Below, piece after piece: positions 32,591 to 44,500 of a DNA stretch of 64,000 nt. Under the pieces are notes generated by a model, which was not told the origin of the DNA, searched no databases, and saw only the letters and a program-made list of their open reading frames with translations. The first letter of the stretch is position 1. Every line of letters begins with the position of its first letter. The DNA is from Prionace glauca (lineage: Eukaryota > Chordata > Chondrichthyes > Carcharhiniformes > Carcharhinidae). The translations under genes were made by a program, and so were the position numbers. The stretch is taken from the NCBI GenBank assembly GCA_037974335.1, contig CM075724.1, positions 62,894,470 through 62,958,469 of the forward strand, given 5' to 3'.

Positions 32591-32984
32591 CTCTCACATG
32601 CGTTATGCACTATGTCAGTCCTTTGTAAATTGCTTTATTACTTTTAAGGTTATAAGCAAGTTTATCACTTAATGTTTTGTTATAAAAATAAATTAACTCA
32701 TCCCAAATAACCACTGAGCAAGGTAACATCAACTTTCTCATCGCCTATGCAAAACAGAAAGTCGCTGATAAGAATCTGATTTGATTGCAAATAAATGGAA
32801 TCTGAGACTATGAGCTCAAGATATCAATCACGGGGGCATGACAACATTTTCCCCCCATTTTGAATGAAGATAAGGGAATAAAGATTGCATGAAATATATT
32901 ATCTTAACAAGAAGTACGTAAATTAACAAACTAACTTTGGTGACAGGACTTTTCCCACAAGTAACTGAAATCTTCGAGGGCTCC

Positions 32985-34560
32985 TCAGGGGACAGTAGTA
33001 AATATCAGCACATATTTCCTTTGCTAAGAGGACCAAAACTGTCCACAGTATTCCCGTTGTTGCCTACCTGGTGCTTTGCGTGGTTTTAGCAAAACTTCCC
33101 TATTTCACGTACAATTCATTTGAAATAAAGTGCAACAATCCATTTGCCTTCCCTATCACTTCCTGAATATTCAGGCAAGCTTTTTGTGATTTATGCCCGG
33201 GGACACCCAAATCCCTCTGGGTTGCAGCTTTCTTCAGTCTTTCTCCACTTAAACAACGTAAGAACGTAAGAACACAAGAAATAGGAGCAGGAGCAAGCCA
33301 TCTAGCCCTTCGAGCCTGTCCCACCCTTCAATAAGATCATGGCTGATCTGAAATGGATCAGTTCCACGTTCCCGCTTTCTCCCCATAGCCCTTAATTCCC
33401 TTGTCTATCAAAAACCTATCTACCCGTGACTTAAATATATTTAGCGAGGAAGCCTCCACCACTTCAACGTACAGAGAATTCCAGAGATTCACCACCCTTT
33501 GAATGAAGAAGTTCCTCCTCAACTCTGATCTAAACTGCCCCCCTCCCCACTTATCTTGAGGCTGTGTCCTCTAGTCCTGCTATCCTTTCTAAGCGGGAAG
33601 AATCTCTCTACCTCTACCCTATCCATCCCCTTCATTATCTTATACGTCTCTATAAGTTCCCCCCTCATCTTCGTAAACTCCAACGAGTACAGACCCAGTC
33701 TATTTATTCTCTATAATCAATATTCAGCTCCTTTATTCTTCCTGCTAACGTGCATAAATTCACATCCTCCTACATTGTATGCTAAATGTTTGCCCACTCA
33801 CATAAGCTATCTGTATCCTCTGTAGACTATTTGTGTCATCCACAACACTTGTCTTTCCATCTATTTTGTGTCATTAGCAAATTTGGTAATTGGACAATTA
33901 CTTTGCTCATTCACGTCACTGATATATATTGTAAATAATTGTGGCCCCAGCACTGATTCCTGTGACACTCCACCAGTTATATGTTGCCATCCTGAAAATG
34001 TCCTTCTAATTCCAAAACACTATCTTCCCGTAGGTTGCCGACCCTCTATCCATGCTCATCTACTTGCTCGACACAATGGAATCTTACCATATGACATAGC
34101 CTTTTGTGCAACATCTTATCGAATGGTTTTTGTAAATTCAAGTATACTACATCTAATGGTTCCTCTTTATTAATCCTGCTCATTATCACCTCAAAGAAAT
34201 TTAATTATTTTTTCAGGAATATCTTCCTTTCACAAAGTCATAACTGACTCTGCTTTATTATGGTATGCATCCCTAAACCCCCTGCTAAAATATACTTTAT
34301 GATATGCTCTAACATTGTCCCAATAACAAATATTAAGCTAACTAACGTATACTCATCTGATTTTCTCCACCTTCCTTTTTGAATGTTGTCACATTGGCAG
34401 TTTTTCGATCCTCAGGGAATGTTCCAGAACGTAAGGTCTTGGAAACTTGCAATCAATGCACTTACTGTCGCTACTTCCTTTAAAATCCTAGGATGCAACC
34501 AATCAGGTTGTGTGATCGTCTTATCTCGAAGATCGAGTAATATCACTTTCCTATCAATTC
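32985..34560 (-). mobile_element. Old CR1-like LINE, interrupted
   Basis: On the minus strand the RT core and C-terminal region are recognisable by the DNA pattern: the antisense of KxADDTK near 33860, of GVPQxSVLGP near 33950, and of the QRDLGV block near 33205 (RDLGVPGHKSQKA is readable). It runs past 34440. Many breaks are present. A younger family A copy interrupts it at 33256-33715. Confidence 0.5.
33256..33715 (-). mobile_element. CR1 LINE family A relative, 3' end, nested
   Basis: The tail repeat in antisense (ACGTAAGAACGTAAGAACAC) lies at 33257, followed by the GCCATCTAGCCCTTCGAGCC block and coding sequence up to about 33710. Sequence details (TGTGTCCTCTAGTCCTGC) make it the same subfamily as 49791-51360, slightly diverged from family A at 9690. 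Confidence 0.75.
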
Positions 34561-34974
34561 AAATTGCCCAAAACTATATCAAAAATATATTTCGTGGTAC
34601 TCGGGTGTCAACAAATGATATAATTCATACATGATCTGGAAACATTCTCCATCGTCTGGATTGAAACGAATAGAGAACTGATTGTAGCGTTATTCTTATG
34701 TGTAGGGTTGCAATGCAGTTCATTTTTAAAGGAATGTAAACGTGATTATGTGGCTGTACGAACTTGTATACTTGCCTACGTTGAACAATTACAAACGTTT
34801 TCAAGATGACGCATTTGCAATTCTTCTGCCAAGACATATTTTAAAATGTTCATGGCGAAACCACGGATTTGTTATGGTACAAGAGACCATTTGTCTCATC
34901 GTATCTGCGTCAGATCTAAAAATGAGTGCAATTCACCTGCATTTGCCTCCTAGCTCTGCATTTTTTCTATTCAA

Positions 34975-36640
34975 ATAATTACCTAATGCGTTTTCGAATG
35001 CCTCTGTTGAATCGACATCCACCTCACTTCCAGGCAGCGCATTCCAGACCAGAAGCATTCATTTTCTGAAGAGATATTTTCTCACATCACATTTGGTTCT
35101 TTTGAAAATTGCTTTAAATCTGTGCCCTCTCGTTACTGATCCTTTTACGAACAGGAACAGTTTGGCTCTATTTACACTGTACAGCCCTCTCATGATTTTG
35201 AACATCTCTATTAAATTTCCTCTGAGCTGCATTCTCTCCAAGGAGAACAATCATAACCGCTCACATCTGTCCTCATAACTGATGTTTCTCTCTCTTCAGA
35301 CATTCTTGTAAACCTTTTCTGCGCTCTCCAATGCATTCATACTGTTCCCATAATGTGGCATCCAGAACTGTATAGAATTTTCCAGCTGAGATCTAATTAG
35401 TGTCAATTTAACCTCCTTGTATACGTACTCCAAGCACGTATTAATCGAGTTCAGAATACTATATGCTTTAGTAAATGTTCTCTACACCTTTCCTAACGTT
35501 CTATTCATATATGAGCACAGGTTGATCTCCTCCTGCATCCCTTTAAGAATTTTACCCTTTACTTCATTTTGTCTCTCCATGCTCCTCCGACAAAAATGCA
35601 TCCCCTCACATTTCTCCACAAATGTTATCCACCATTTATCTACCCATTCCAGCAATTTATCTGAAATTTTCCACTACTCTTTGATTTGATTTGATTTATT
35701 ATTGTCACATGTATTAGCACACAGTGAATGGCTTTGTTTCTTGTTCCTTGCGCGCTATACAGACAGAGAATATCGTTCGTGGAGAAGGAAACGAAAGAGT
35801 GCAAAATGTAATGTTATAGTCATAGCTAGGGTGTAGAGAAAGATCAACTTAATGCAAGGTACGTCCATTCAAACGTCCGATAGCAGAGGGAAGAAGCTGT
35901 TTTTGAGTTGTTTGATACTGACCTCAGACTTTTCTATCTTTTTCCCGACGAAAGAAGGTGGAAGAGAGAACGTCCAGAATGCGTGGGGCCCCTGATTACG
36001 CAGGCTGCTTTGCGGAGGCAGGGGGAAGCGTAGACAGAGTGTACTCATCACAGTTTACAATAATTATGGTTTTGTATCATCCGCAAACTTTGGAATTATC
36101 CCCTGACACCAGGGTCTGGATAATTAATATTTCTCAGGGAATGCAAGGCTCTTAATAGCAACACCTGGGGAACACAACTATAAATTTTTCTTCAGTCCGA
36201 AAAATATCCATTAACAATTACATTTTGCTTACTATTATTCAACCAATTTTGTATAGCCGCTATAACTCTCCCTTTTATTCCATGAGCTATAACTTTTCCC
36301 ACAAGTGTGTTGTATGGCTCTGTATCAAAAACCTTCTGAAAATCCATTTATACGAAAGCAACACCATTGCACTCATTGATCCTTTCTGTTATTCCTCACC
36401 CCACCCCTTCCCTCAAAAAACTCCAGCAAGTTAGTTTCGCATGACTTCCTCTTTCGAAATCTATTTTGGATCTTCCTAACAGCGCACATGTGTCCCAACG
36501 GACTACCAATTTTATCCCGAAAAATCGTTTCTAGAAGCTTGCCCATTACGAATGTTAGCAATTATTGACTGGCCAATAATTGCTGGGGTTATTTTTACAA
36601 TCTTTTTTGAACAAGTGCATAACATTGCCAATTCTCTGTC
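34975..36640 (-). mobile_element. Old CR1-like LINE, RT to C-terminal region, interrupted
   Basis: On the minus strand from 36640: NPSNYWPVN-like, VMGKLLETIF, KRKSCETNLLEFFEG (36561-36373), then motif A as MDFQKVFDT-like and DDTKxxAD-like near 36085. C-terminal MQLRGNLIEMFKIMRGL and SVTRGHRF are readable at 35250-35059. Frames are heavily broken. A Rex1/L2-like end interrupts it at 35688-36050. Confidence 0.55.
35688..36050 (-). mobile_element. Rex1/L2-like LINE 3' end, nested
   Basis: The low-coordinate end is TTTGATTTGATTTATTATTG and TCACATGTATTAG, the antisense of the GACAATAATAAATCAAATC end seen at 43250-43276. The coding end reads, on the minus strand, NQGPHAFWTFSLPPSFVGKK and QLKNSFFPLLSD. 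This corresponds to the C-terminal HPGHxxFxLLPSGKR and N-S-F-F-P block of the Rex1/L2 type. Confidence 0.65.
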
Positions 36641-36644
36641 CGCT

Positions 36645-36960
36645 GACACCACCTCTGACACAGTAAAAAGTCTGACAACACCAGGTTTTAGTCCAACCGA
36701 TTTATTTGATAATACTCACAAGCTTTCGAGGGGACTGCCTCTTCGTCAGGTGAATGGAGAGTTCTGGCCTCAGACAGAGCATATAAAGCACAGACAGTTT
36801 AGAGATTACTGATTAAAATGCGAATCCTTACACCTAACCTGCTATTCAAGACCTGAAGTGGTTGACAATGTGAGTGGAAGGAGCACTGATCACAGGTTAC
36901 AGAGATGTGTATTGTCTCCAGACAGTACAGTAAGTGAGGTTTTGCAAGTCCAGGCAAACT
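36645..36960 (-). mobile_element. Penelope-like element 3' end
   Basis: It starts with ACACAGTAAAAAGTCTGAC and CACCAGGTTTTAGTCCAACC, followed by CACAAGCTTTCGAGG and CTTCGTCAGGTGAATGG. It extends into a body near 36890 (CAGGTTACAGAGATGTG, GTCTCCAGACAGTACAG). This is the antisense of the end at 8880-9113. It separates two old LINE fragments. Confidence 0.55.
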
Positions 36961-37996
36961 GAGGTCTCACCAAAATGCTATACAACTCCAAGATTACTTT
37001 TCTATTTTTGTAATCTATGCCTCGATTGATAAAGGCAAGTGTCCCATATGCGTTTTCACCACCTTATTAATATGCCCTTCCGGCTCCAGAGATCTGTGGA
37101 TAAACACACCAAGGTCCCTTCATTGCACAGAACATCCAAGCGTCGAACATTTATTGAATGCTTCCTTATCAAATTACTCTTTCTGACGTGTATCCCCTTT
37201 CACTTTTCAGGGTTAAAATCCATCTGCCACTTATCGGCCCATTTGATAACTCCATTTATAAGTTCTTATAGGTAGTTAACGTCGCTGTTAACCACCTGAA
37301 AAATCTTTGTGTCATCTGCAACTTATTACTGCTTCCGCACAAAGTCATCTATGCCATTTCCAAAAACGACAGGTAATATAGGATCCAACACGAATCCCTG
37401 TGGTATGCAAATCGACTATGGTTTCCAGTCACTAAAGCAGCCTTCTGCCATTTCTCTCTCATACAGTGGAACCGATTCTGAATCCACTTTATCAAATTGC
37501 CCTGTCTCCCATGTGTATTTACCTTCTTTACAAATCTCCCATATGGAACATGGTCAAAGGTTTTGCTGAAATCCATTTTAACAACGTCGACAGCACTACC
37601 TGCGTGCACACAACTGGTAACCGCCACAAAAAATTCAATCAAATTTGTTAGGCATGATTCCGCCACCCCACCCTCCCAACACCCCGTGCCCCAACGAAGC
37701 AGCAATGACTATCCAAGTGGACATGGATGCTATCCTTCAGAATTTTCTCTAAAGGTTTCCCTTCACTGACAGTTAGTTATTTGAATTATTTCAGCAACCC
37801 TTCTTAAAGAGTGGAACAGCATTCGCTGTTCTCCAGTCATCTAACAACTCCTCGTGGCCAGAAAGGAATGGAAAATTTGGGTCAGAACTCCTGCAATCTC
37901 CCCCCTTGTTTCCCAGAGCAACCTAAGGCACAATCCATCGGGATCTGGAGCTTTATTCATAAGAACATAAGAAATAGGAGCAGGAGTAGGCCATCT

Positions 37997-38700
37997 GTGT
38001 GGAGGAGCAGAGGGATCTAGGTGTATGTGTACATAGATCCCTGAAAGTTGGGAATCAAGTAGATAAAGTTGTTAAGAAGGCATACGGAGTTTTGGCGTTT
38101 ATTGGTAGGGGGATTGAATTCAGGAGTCGCAGCGTCATGATGCAACTGTACACATCTCTGGTGCGGCCGCACTTGGAGTTTTGTGTGCAGTTCTGGTCCC
38201 CACATTACAGGAAGGATGTAGAGGCTTTGGAGAGGGTGCAGAGGAGGTTTACCAGGATGTTGCCTGGTATGGAGGGGAGATCCTATGAGGAGAGATTGAG
38301 AGATTTGGGGTTGTTTTCGCTGGAAAGAAGGCGGCTAAGAGGGGATCGCATTGAGACATATAAGATGATTAGAGGTTTAGACAGGGCAGATAGTGATAGC
38401 CTTTTTCCTAGGATGGAGAAAGCTAACACGAGGGGGCACGATTTTAAATTAAGGGGGGGTAGTTATAGGACAGATGTCAGGGGTAGGTTCTTTACCCAGA
38501 GGGTGGTGAGGGACTGGAATGCCCTGCCAGCTGCAGTTGTAAATGCACCTAGTTTGGGGGCGTTTAAAAGATCTGTGGATAGGTTTATGGATGAAAAGGG
38601 ATTGGTTTAGGCTAGTGGGTCATTGTTTTGTAACTGGTCGGCGCAACATCGTGGGCCGAAGGGCCTGTTCTGCGCTGTAATGTTCTATGTTCTATGTTCT
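37997..38700 (+). mobile_element. CR1-clade LINE family B, 3' end, nested
   Basis: The plus strand is open through 38610: RDLGVCVHRSLKVGNQ, AYGVLAFIGRGIEFRSR, LEFCVQFWSPHYRKD, RRFTRMLPGMEGRSYEERL, FFTQRVVRDWNALP. The short 3' untranslated region ends GGGCCGAAGGGCCTG and four GTTCTAT units. It sits inside the tail region of the minus-strand family A copy; ATCT flanks it on both sides (37993-37996 and 38701-38704). The open frame and clean junctions make it one of the youngest elements in the window. Confidence 0.9.
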
Positions 38701-39755
38701 ATCTAGCACTTCGAGCCTGCCCCGCCATTCAATAAGATCATGGCTGATCTGTCGTGGCTCAGTTCCACCTTCCCGCCCTCTCCCCATAACCCTTAATCCC
38801 TTCTCTTATCAAAAACCCATCAACCCGCTTCTTAAAAATATTTAGCGAGGCAGCCTCCACCACTTCAACGGGCAGAGATTTCCAGAGATTCACCACCCTT
38901 TGAGTGAAGAAGTTCCTCCTCAACTCTATTCTAAACCGCCTCCCCTTTATCTTGAGGCTGTGCCCCCTAGTCCTACTGTCTTTTCTGAGCGGGAAGAGTC
39001 TCTCCACCTCTATCCTATCCATGCTATTCATCATCTTATACGTCTCAATGAGATCTCCCCTCATTCTTCTAAACTCTAACGAGTACAAGCCTAGTTTATT
39101 CAGCCTCTCCTCATAGCCCAACCCCCTCAACTCCGGTATCAGCCTAGTAAACCTCCTCTGCACTCCCTCCAGGGCCAAAATATCCTTGCGCAGGTGCGGC
39201 GCCCAAAACTGCACACAGTACTCCAGCTGCGGCCTCACCAATGCCCTGTACAGCTGCAGCAAGACCTCCCTTCTTTTATATTCAATCCTCCTCGCTATGA
39301 AGGCCAGCATCCCATTCGCCTTCCTGACCACCTGCTGCACCTGCAAGCTGGGTTTTTGCGACTCATGCACAAGGACCCTGAGGTCCCTCTGCACGATCGC
39401 CTGCTGCAGTTTTTCGCCACGTAAGTAATAGTCCTTCCTACCATTATTCCTACCAAAGTGGACCACCTCACACTTGCCAACATTAAATTCCATTTGCCAT
39501 TTCCTGGCCCATTCGCCCAGCCTATCCAGATCCTTCTGCAGACTCTCCACACCCTCCGCACAATTTGCCTTTCCCCCAATCTTGGTGTCATCAGCAAATT
39601 TCGACACCCTGCACTCGGTTCCCTCCTCCAGATCATCTATATAAATGGTAAAAAGCTGAGACCCCAGCACCGACCCCTGGGGCACCCCACGAGTCACCAA
39701 CCGCCAATCCGAATAGCACCCATTGACCCCCACTCTCTGCCTCCTATTTGACAAC

Positions 39756-40100
39756 CATAGAACCATAGAACCCTACAGTGCAGAAACAGGCCCTTCGGCC
39801 CATCGAGTCTGCACCGAACACAATCCCACCCAAACCCCATCCCCATATCCCTATACATTTTGCCTGCTAATCCCTCTAACCTACACATCCCAGGATACTA
39901 AGGGGCAATTTTAGCATAGCCAATGAACCTAACCCGCACATCTTTGGACTGTGGGAGGAAACCGGAGCACCTGGAGGAAACCCACGCAGACACGAGGAGA
40001 ATGTGCAAACTCCACACAGACAGTGACCCGAGCCAGGAATCGAACCCAGGACCCTGGAGCTGTGAAGCAGCAGTGCTAACCACTGTGCTACCGTGCCGCC
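39756..40100 (-). mobile_element. tRNA-derived SINE family 1, full length, nested
   Basis: On the minus strand it starts GGCGGCACGGTAGCACAGTG (A-box TAGCACAGTGG), continues to the B-box GGTTCGATTCC, then a body with GAGTTTGCACATTCTCC and GTGGGTTTCCTCC, and ends GGGCCGAAGGGCCTGTTTC, CTGCACTGTAGG and GTTCTATG units. It is about 345 bp. The two flanks join to the uninterrupted family A sequence exactly, with no duplicated target bases. Confidence 0.9.
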
Positions 40101-42462
40101 CAATCCTCTATCCACGCTAACACCCTACCCCCAACTCCATGTCACCTGACCTTCTGCAATAACCTCTTGTGAGGTACCTTGTCAAACGCCTTCTGAAAAT
40201 CCAGAAAGACCACATCCACCGGCTCTCCTCTATCCACTGCCCTAGACACATCCTCATAGAACTCCAGTAAATTTGTCAGACACGACTTCCGTTTAATGAA
40301 ACCGTGTTGCGTCCGCCCTATCAATCAATTCCCCTCAAGATGCCTCGCTATTTCCTCCTTAATGACGGATTCTAACATTTTACCTACCGCAGACGTTAAA
40401 CTAACCGGCCTATAATTCCCCGCCTTTTACCTGGCACCCTTCTTAAACAACGGCGTAACATTAGCCGTTTTCCAATCTTCCGGCACTTCCCCGGCATCCA
40501 GCGACGTCTGGAAAATAACCACCAAGGCATCCACTGTAACCTCCGCCATTTCTTTCAGAACCCTCGGATGCATTCCATCCGGTCCTGGGGACTTGTCCAC
40601 AATCAGCCCCTCCAGTCTGTCGAGCACCACCTCTCTAGTAACAGTAATGTCATTAAGACCCTCCATTCCTACCACCTTTCCATCGCTAACACCCGGCAAA
40701 TTATTCACGTCCTCCTCCGTGAAGTCAGAAACAAAAAAGTTATTCAAGACCTTAGCCATATCCCATCCCCTACCACTAGCTCCCCTTTCCCATCCTCTAA
40801 AGGACCAACGTTCACCCTAGCCAGCCTCTTCATTTTTATATATTTATAAAAACTCTTGCTATCCTTTTTTATATGAAGTGCTAGCCCAGCCTCATAGCTT
40901 CTCCTACCCTCCTTTATCAACTTCTTTGTCAATCTTTGTTGACATTTAAATCTTTCCCAATCCTCTTCTCGCCCACTGCTCTTAGCTACTCTAAATTCCT
41001 CCGCTTTTAATTTAACACTTTCCTTCACCTCCTTCGTTATCCACGGCTTATTACTTCTCCTCCTACTGTCCTTTTTAACCACCGGATTAAATTTCTGCTG
41101 AGCACCAAGAAAGATCTCCTTAAAGATCCTCCACTGCTCCTCAGCAGACCTACCTTCCAACGCACTCCCCTAGTCCACATTCGCCAATTCTTCTCTCATC
41201 CTACTATACTCCCCTCTATTCAAACAAAGGACGCGTGTCCGGGAACCCACTTTCTCCTCCTCCATCTGCACCAGAAACTCCACCATACAATGATCACTCT
41301 CTCCAAGAGGAACCTTCACCGCAAGGTCCCTAATTCTACCCGCCTCATTACATAGCACCAGATCCAAGATAGCTCGCTCCCTCGTCGGCTCCAACACACA
41401 CTGTTCAAGGAAATTATCCCTGCAGCATTCCAAGAACTCCTCCTCGAGCCCACCTCGTCCAACATGGGTCGACCAATCAATATGCAGATTGAAATCTCCC
41501 ATAACTACTGCCGTCCCATTCCTGCACGCTGCACTTATTTGCGTGTTAACAGCGTAACACTTATTTGCGTGTTAATATTCTCTTTCAAGGCTGCCATCAC
41601 TTCCATTACCTTGTCCTTCCCGATGTCAATTTCCTCAAGAACCTCACAATCCCTTTCCCTGAATCCCATACCATCGACCTGTGACTTGTGTGACAACGGA
41701 TTCATTCAAACTTTACCAATTTCCTCTGGTGCCACCTACGGATTTCCCTCTTGGTCCCTAATGGGCCCCACGCCTTCCCTCATTTACATCTTCCAATTGA
41801 TATTATAAGAGGATATCCTGAGATTTTCTCTTCTTTTACCAGACTGAAATTTCCCATACCCACTTTATGCGTTCCTAATTTCTTCCGTAAACTCCATCCT
41901 GCACTTCCTATACCTCACTAATGCTTCCACTATTTTGCTACCCTTTTACTTTTTAAAAAGGCTTTCTTTTCCTTCTCATTGTATTGTGAATATCTCTGGT
42001 CATCCATGGTTCTCTTGGTTTCTTTATGCCTTCCTATCACTCGAGGGGGAACATGCAGGACGTGCACCTTTCCCATTTCATTTTTGAATGCCTCTCCCCC
42101 TCCCCCATCGCATTGTTCTTCAGAAGATTTTGTCATTAGCAGTTGTTCCCAATCTATATTGGCCAGATCCTGAATTATTTTATTAAATTCCGCTCTCCCC
42201 AATCTAAAGCCTTTTTTGCAGCTTATTTCCTTGTCCATAACAAGTTTGAATTGTACCATGTTGTGACCGTTATCAATAAAATGCTCCCTCACCAGTTCCT
42301 CAACCTCTTATTTGGCTTTATTCCACATAATTGGGTCCAGCATAGATCGTTCCCTTGTTGGACCCTCTACATATTGATCTGCAAAGTTCTCCTGCACATA
42401 TTTCAAGTAGTCTATTTCATCCAAGCCCTTAACTCTATGTATATTCCATTTAATGGTTGCTA

Positions 42463-42733
42463 CGATAGGACACAGGTTTAAGGTGCTGGGGAGAAGGTAC
42501 AGAGGAGATACCAGTAGTAAGTTTTTCATTCAGAGGGTGGTGGGAAAGTGGAATCGGCAGCCGTCTGTGGTGGTGGAGGCAAATTCGATACGGCCTTTCA
42601 AGACACTTCTGGATGAGTACATGGGACTTAATAGAATTGAGGGTTATAGGTAAGCCTAGTAGGCATGGAAAACATCGATACAACTTGTGTGCCAAAGTGC
42701 CTGTTTGTGCTGTAGTTTTTCTATGTTCTAATG
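42463..42733 (+). mobile_element. CR1-like LINE 3' end, nested
   Basis: The plus strand reads VLGRRYRGDTSSKFFIQRVV, GKWNRQPSVVVEANSI and FKTLLDEYMGLNR, then a short 3' untranslated region with CAAAGTGCCTGTTTGTGCTG and a TTCTATGTTCT tail. It splits the endonuclease region of family D. Confidence 0.7.
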
Positions 42734-43057
42734 TTGGGAAAGTTGAAACCATCTAATATAATAATCATATTGATACTGTTTTACACACATCTGCAAACTT
42801 GAACACATATTTTTTCCTCAACATCCCTGTTCTATTCTTAAGCTCTACCCACAAAGTTTCATCAGATTCCCTTTCCAAAATTGATTCCTTAGTTAATCAT
42901 GCAATGCCTCTTCCTCTTTTATCTCCTCCTCTGTCCTGTCTGACGACGCTATATCCTAGATGTTGAGTTGCCTATCGTGCCCTTCCTTCAACCATGTCCC
43001 TGTGATGGCAACTATATCACATTATGTACGTACCAATCAATTCAACTGAATCAATCG

Positions 43058-43276
43058 ATTCAAGAACAGTAACTTTCCTGCTGCCATCAGACCTTTGAAT
43101 GGGGTCTATCTCACACTGAGTTGATCATTAGCTGTATCCTAGCCATGACTGTAACACCACATTCTGTGCCCTCTCCTTTCCTTCTTTATATATGGTATGC
43201 TTTACTTGTATAGCATGCAACAAACAATACTTTTCACTGTATAATAATACACATAACAATAATAAATCAAATCAAA
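43058..43276 (+). mobile_element. Rex1/L2-like LINE, extreme 3' end
   Basis: AACTTTCCTGCTGCCATCAG and ACCTTTGAATGGGG correspond to the C-terminal block of the copy at 14800. The end is ACTTTTCACTGTATAATAAT and AACAATAATAAATCAAATC. It is strongly 5' truncated and inserted between ORF1 and ORF2 remnants of family D. Confidence 0.65.
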
Positions 43277-43448
43277 GATGTCAACTTCAATTCATTTTTA
43301 CCTGCAATTCTCCTGGCGTTAAAGTCGAGACCAGCCAACCTGGTCTTACTCCCTTGAAACTTAAAACAGCTGCAACCCCTCTGACTTGATTGTTTTACTG
43401 TATGATTTGGTGCCCTTATTCTGTGCCGTCCCCCCACCACCGCCACAC

Positions 43449-43486
43449 CCCCCCCCCCACTCCACCTTCCCCCCCCCCCCCCCCCG
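43449..43486. repeat. C-rich homopolymer run
   Basis: C tracts broken by an ACTCCACCTT spacer. It corresponds in position to the G run between ORF1 and ORF2 of family A (10203-10217), read on the other strand. Confidence 0.7.
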
Positions 43487-43779
43487 GCTCCGCGCACCCA
43501 TACCCCGCCATGTTAATTTCAATTCCGCCCAACAGCATTAGTAAGAATGTTAGTTCCAATCTGATTCAGATATAGAACGCTCTCTTCTACAGGTCGCATC
43601 TTCCCCAGAAATTGTCCCAGTGATCCACGAGTCTGAAACCTTCCTTCTGCACCAACTCTTAAGCCACGCATTAATCTGCACCATCCGACTATTTCTGTGA
43701 TTGCTAGTACATGGCATTCGGATTTCAACTGGAGATGTCCTGCTTTTTAATCTAATGCCGAACTTCCTGAATATTTTCA

Positions 43780-44500
43780 GGACGAGAGGTCATCATTTAA
43801 GGGTAAGGGGGGAGAGGTATAATTTGGAGGGGAGAAGAAGGTTCTTTACGCAGAGAGTTGTGGGGGTCTGGAACGCGCTACCGAGTAGGGTGGTGGAGGC
43901 AGAAACGTTGGACTCGTTTAAGATGCAGTTAGATAGGCACATGAGTAAAACGAGAATGGAGGGATATGGTAGGGGATATTAAATAGGGTTAAACCTCGGG
44001 AGACACCGGAAAGGCAGGCTGTAAGATTAATATTTTTGACTTTATTCCACAGGTGGAGGTCCACCTCGTGTCAAACGAGGGGCATTCACGCGGCGGGTCG
44101 TGCCTGGGCTGCTCTTGGAAGTTCCAGGAGTGGCCTAGTACTTCATGTCGGTGTGTGTGCTTGATCCTGGACCGGTAGATGGGCGCCGCAACAGCTCAGT
44201 GACTAGCACTGCTGGCTGTGCCGGCACATGGATTTGGGCCTGTGTCTGTGGGAGTTTGCGCATTCTCCCTGTGGTTGCGTGGGTTTCCTCCGGGCGCTCC
44301 GGTTTCCTCCCACACCCCAAAAATGTGCTCTCAGGCTAATCGGTTTTTACTAAATTGACACTATTTCTTCCCTGAATCTGACTGAGTAGGGTTCCATTCA
44401 TAGATAAGCAGGGTAGAATAGGTGTAGGGTGATGTGGCGGCGCGGGCTCGTTGGGCCAAAGGACCTGTTTCCCGTGCTGGATTGTTCTTTGTTCTTTGTT
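43780..44500 (+). mobile_element. CR1-clade LINE family C relative, 3' end, nested
   Basis: The plus strand is open at 43780-43981: RTRGHHLRVRGERYNLEGRR, RFFTQRVVGVWNALPSRVVE. The 3' untranslated region contains the SINE-like stretch (GTGGGTTTCCTCCGGGCGCT, near 44280) and ends GGGCCAAAGGACCTGTTTCC and TTTGTTC units. It is more diverged from the copies at 15359 and 60570 than they are from each other. Confidence 0.75.

Larger units (their letters stand above)
37959..41575 (-). mobile_element. CR1 LINE family A, long copy with target duplication
   Basis: The tail repeat is at 37959, the C-terminal half of RT is open from 39755 to 38759 (GVPQGSVLGSQLF, KFADDTKIGG), motif A is intact as FLDFQKAFDKVPH near 40200, linker and pre-RT lie at 40430-41160, and endonuclease end MGDFNLHIDW lies at 41502. 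It is 5' truncated in the endonuclease. The flanking TATTC at 37954-37958 and 41576-41580 is a target-site duplication. There are about three breaks (stops near 40430 and 41170, one frameshift near 40760). LINE B (37997-38700) and a SINE (39756-40100) interrupt it. Confidence 0.9.
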
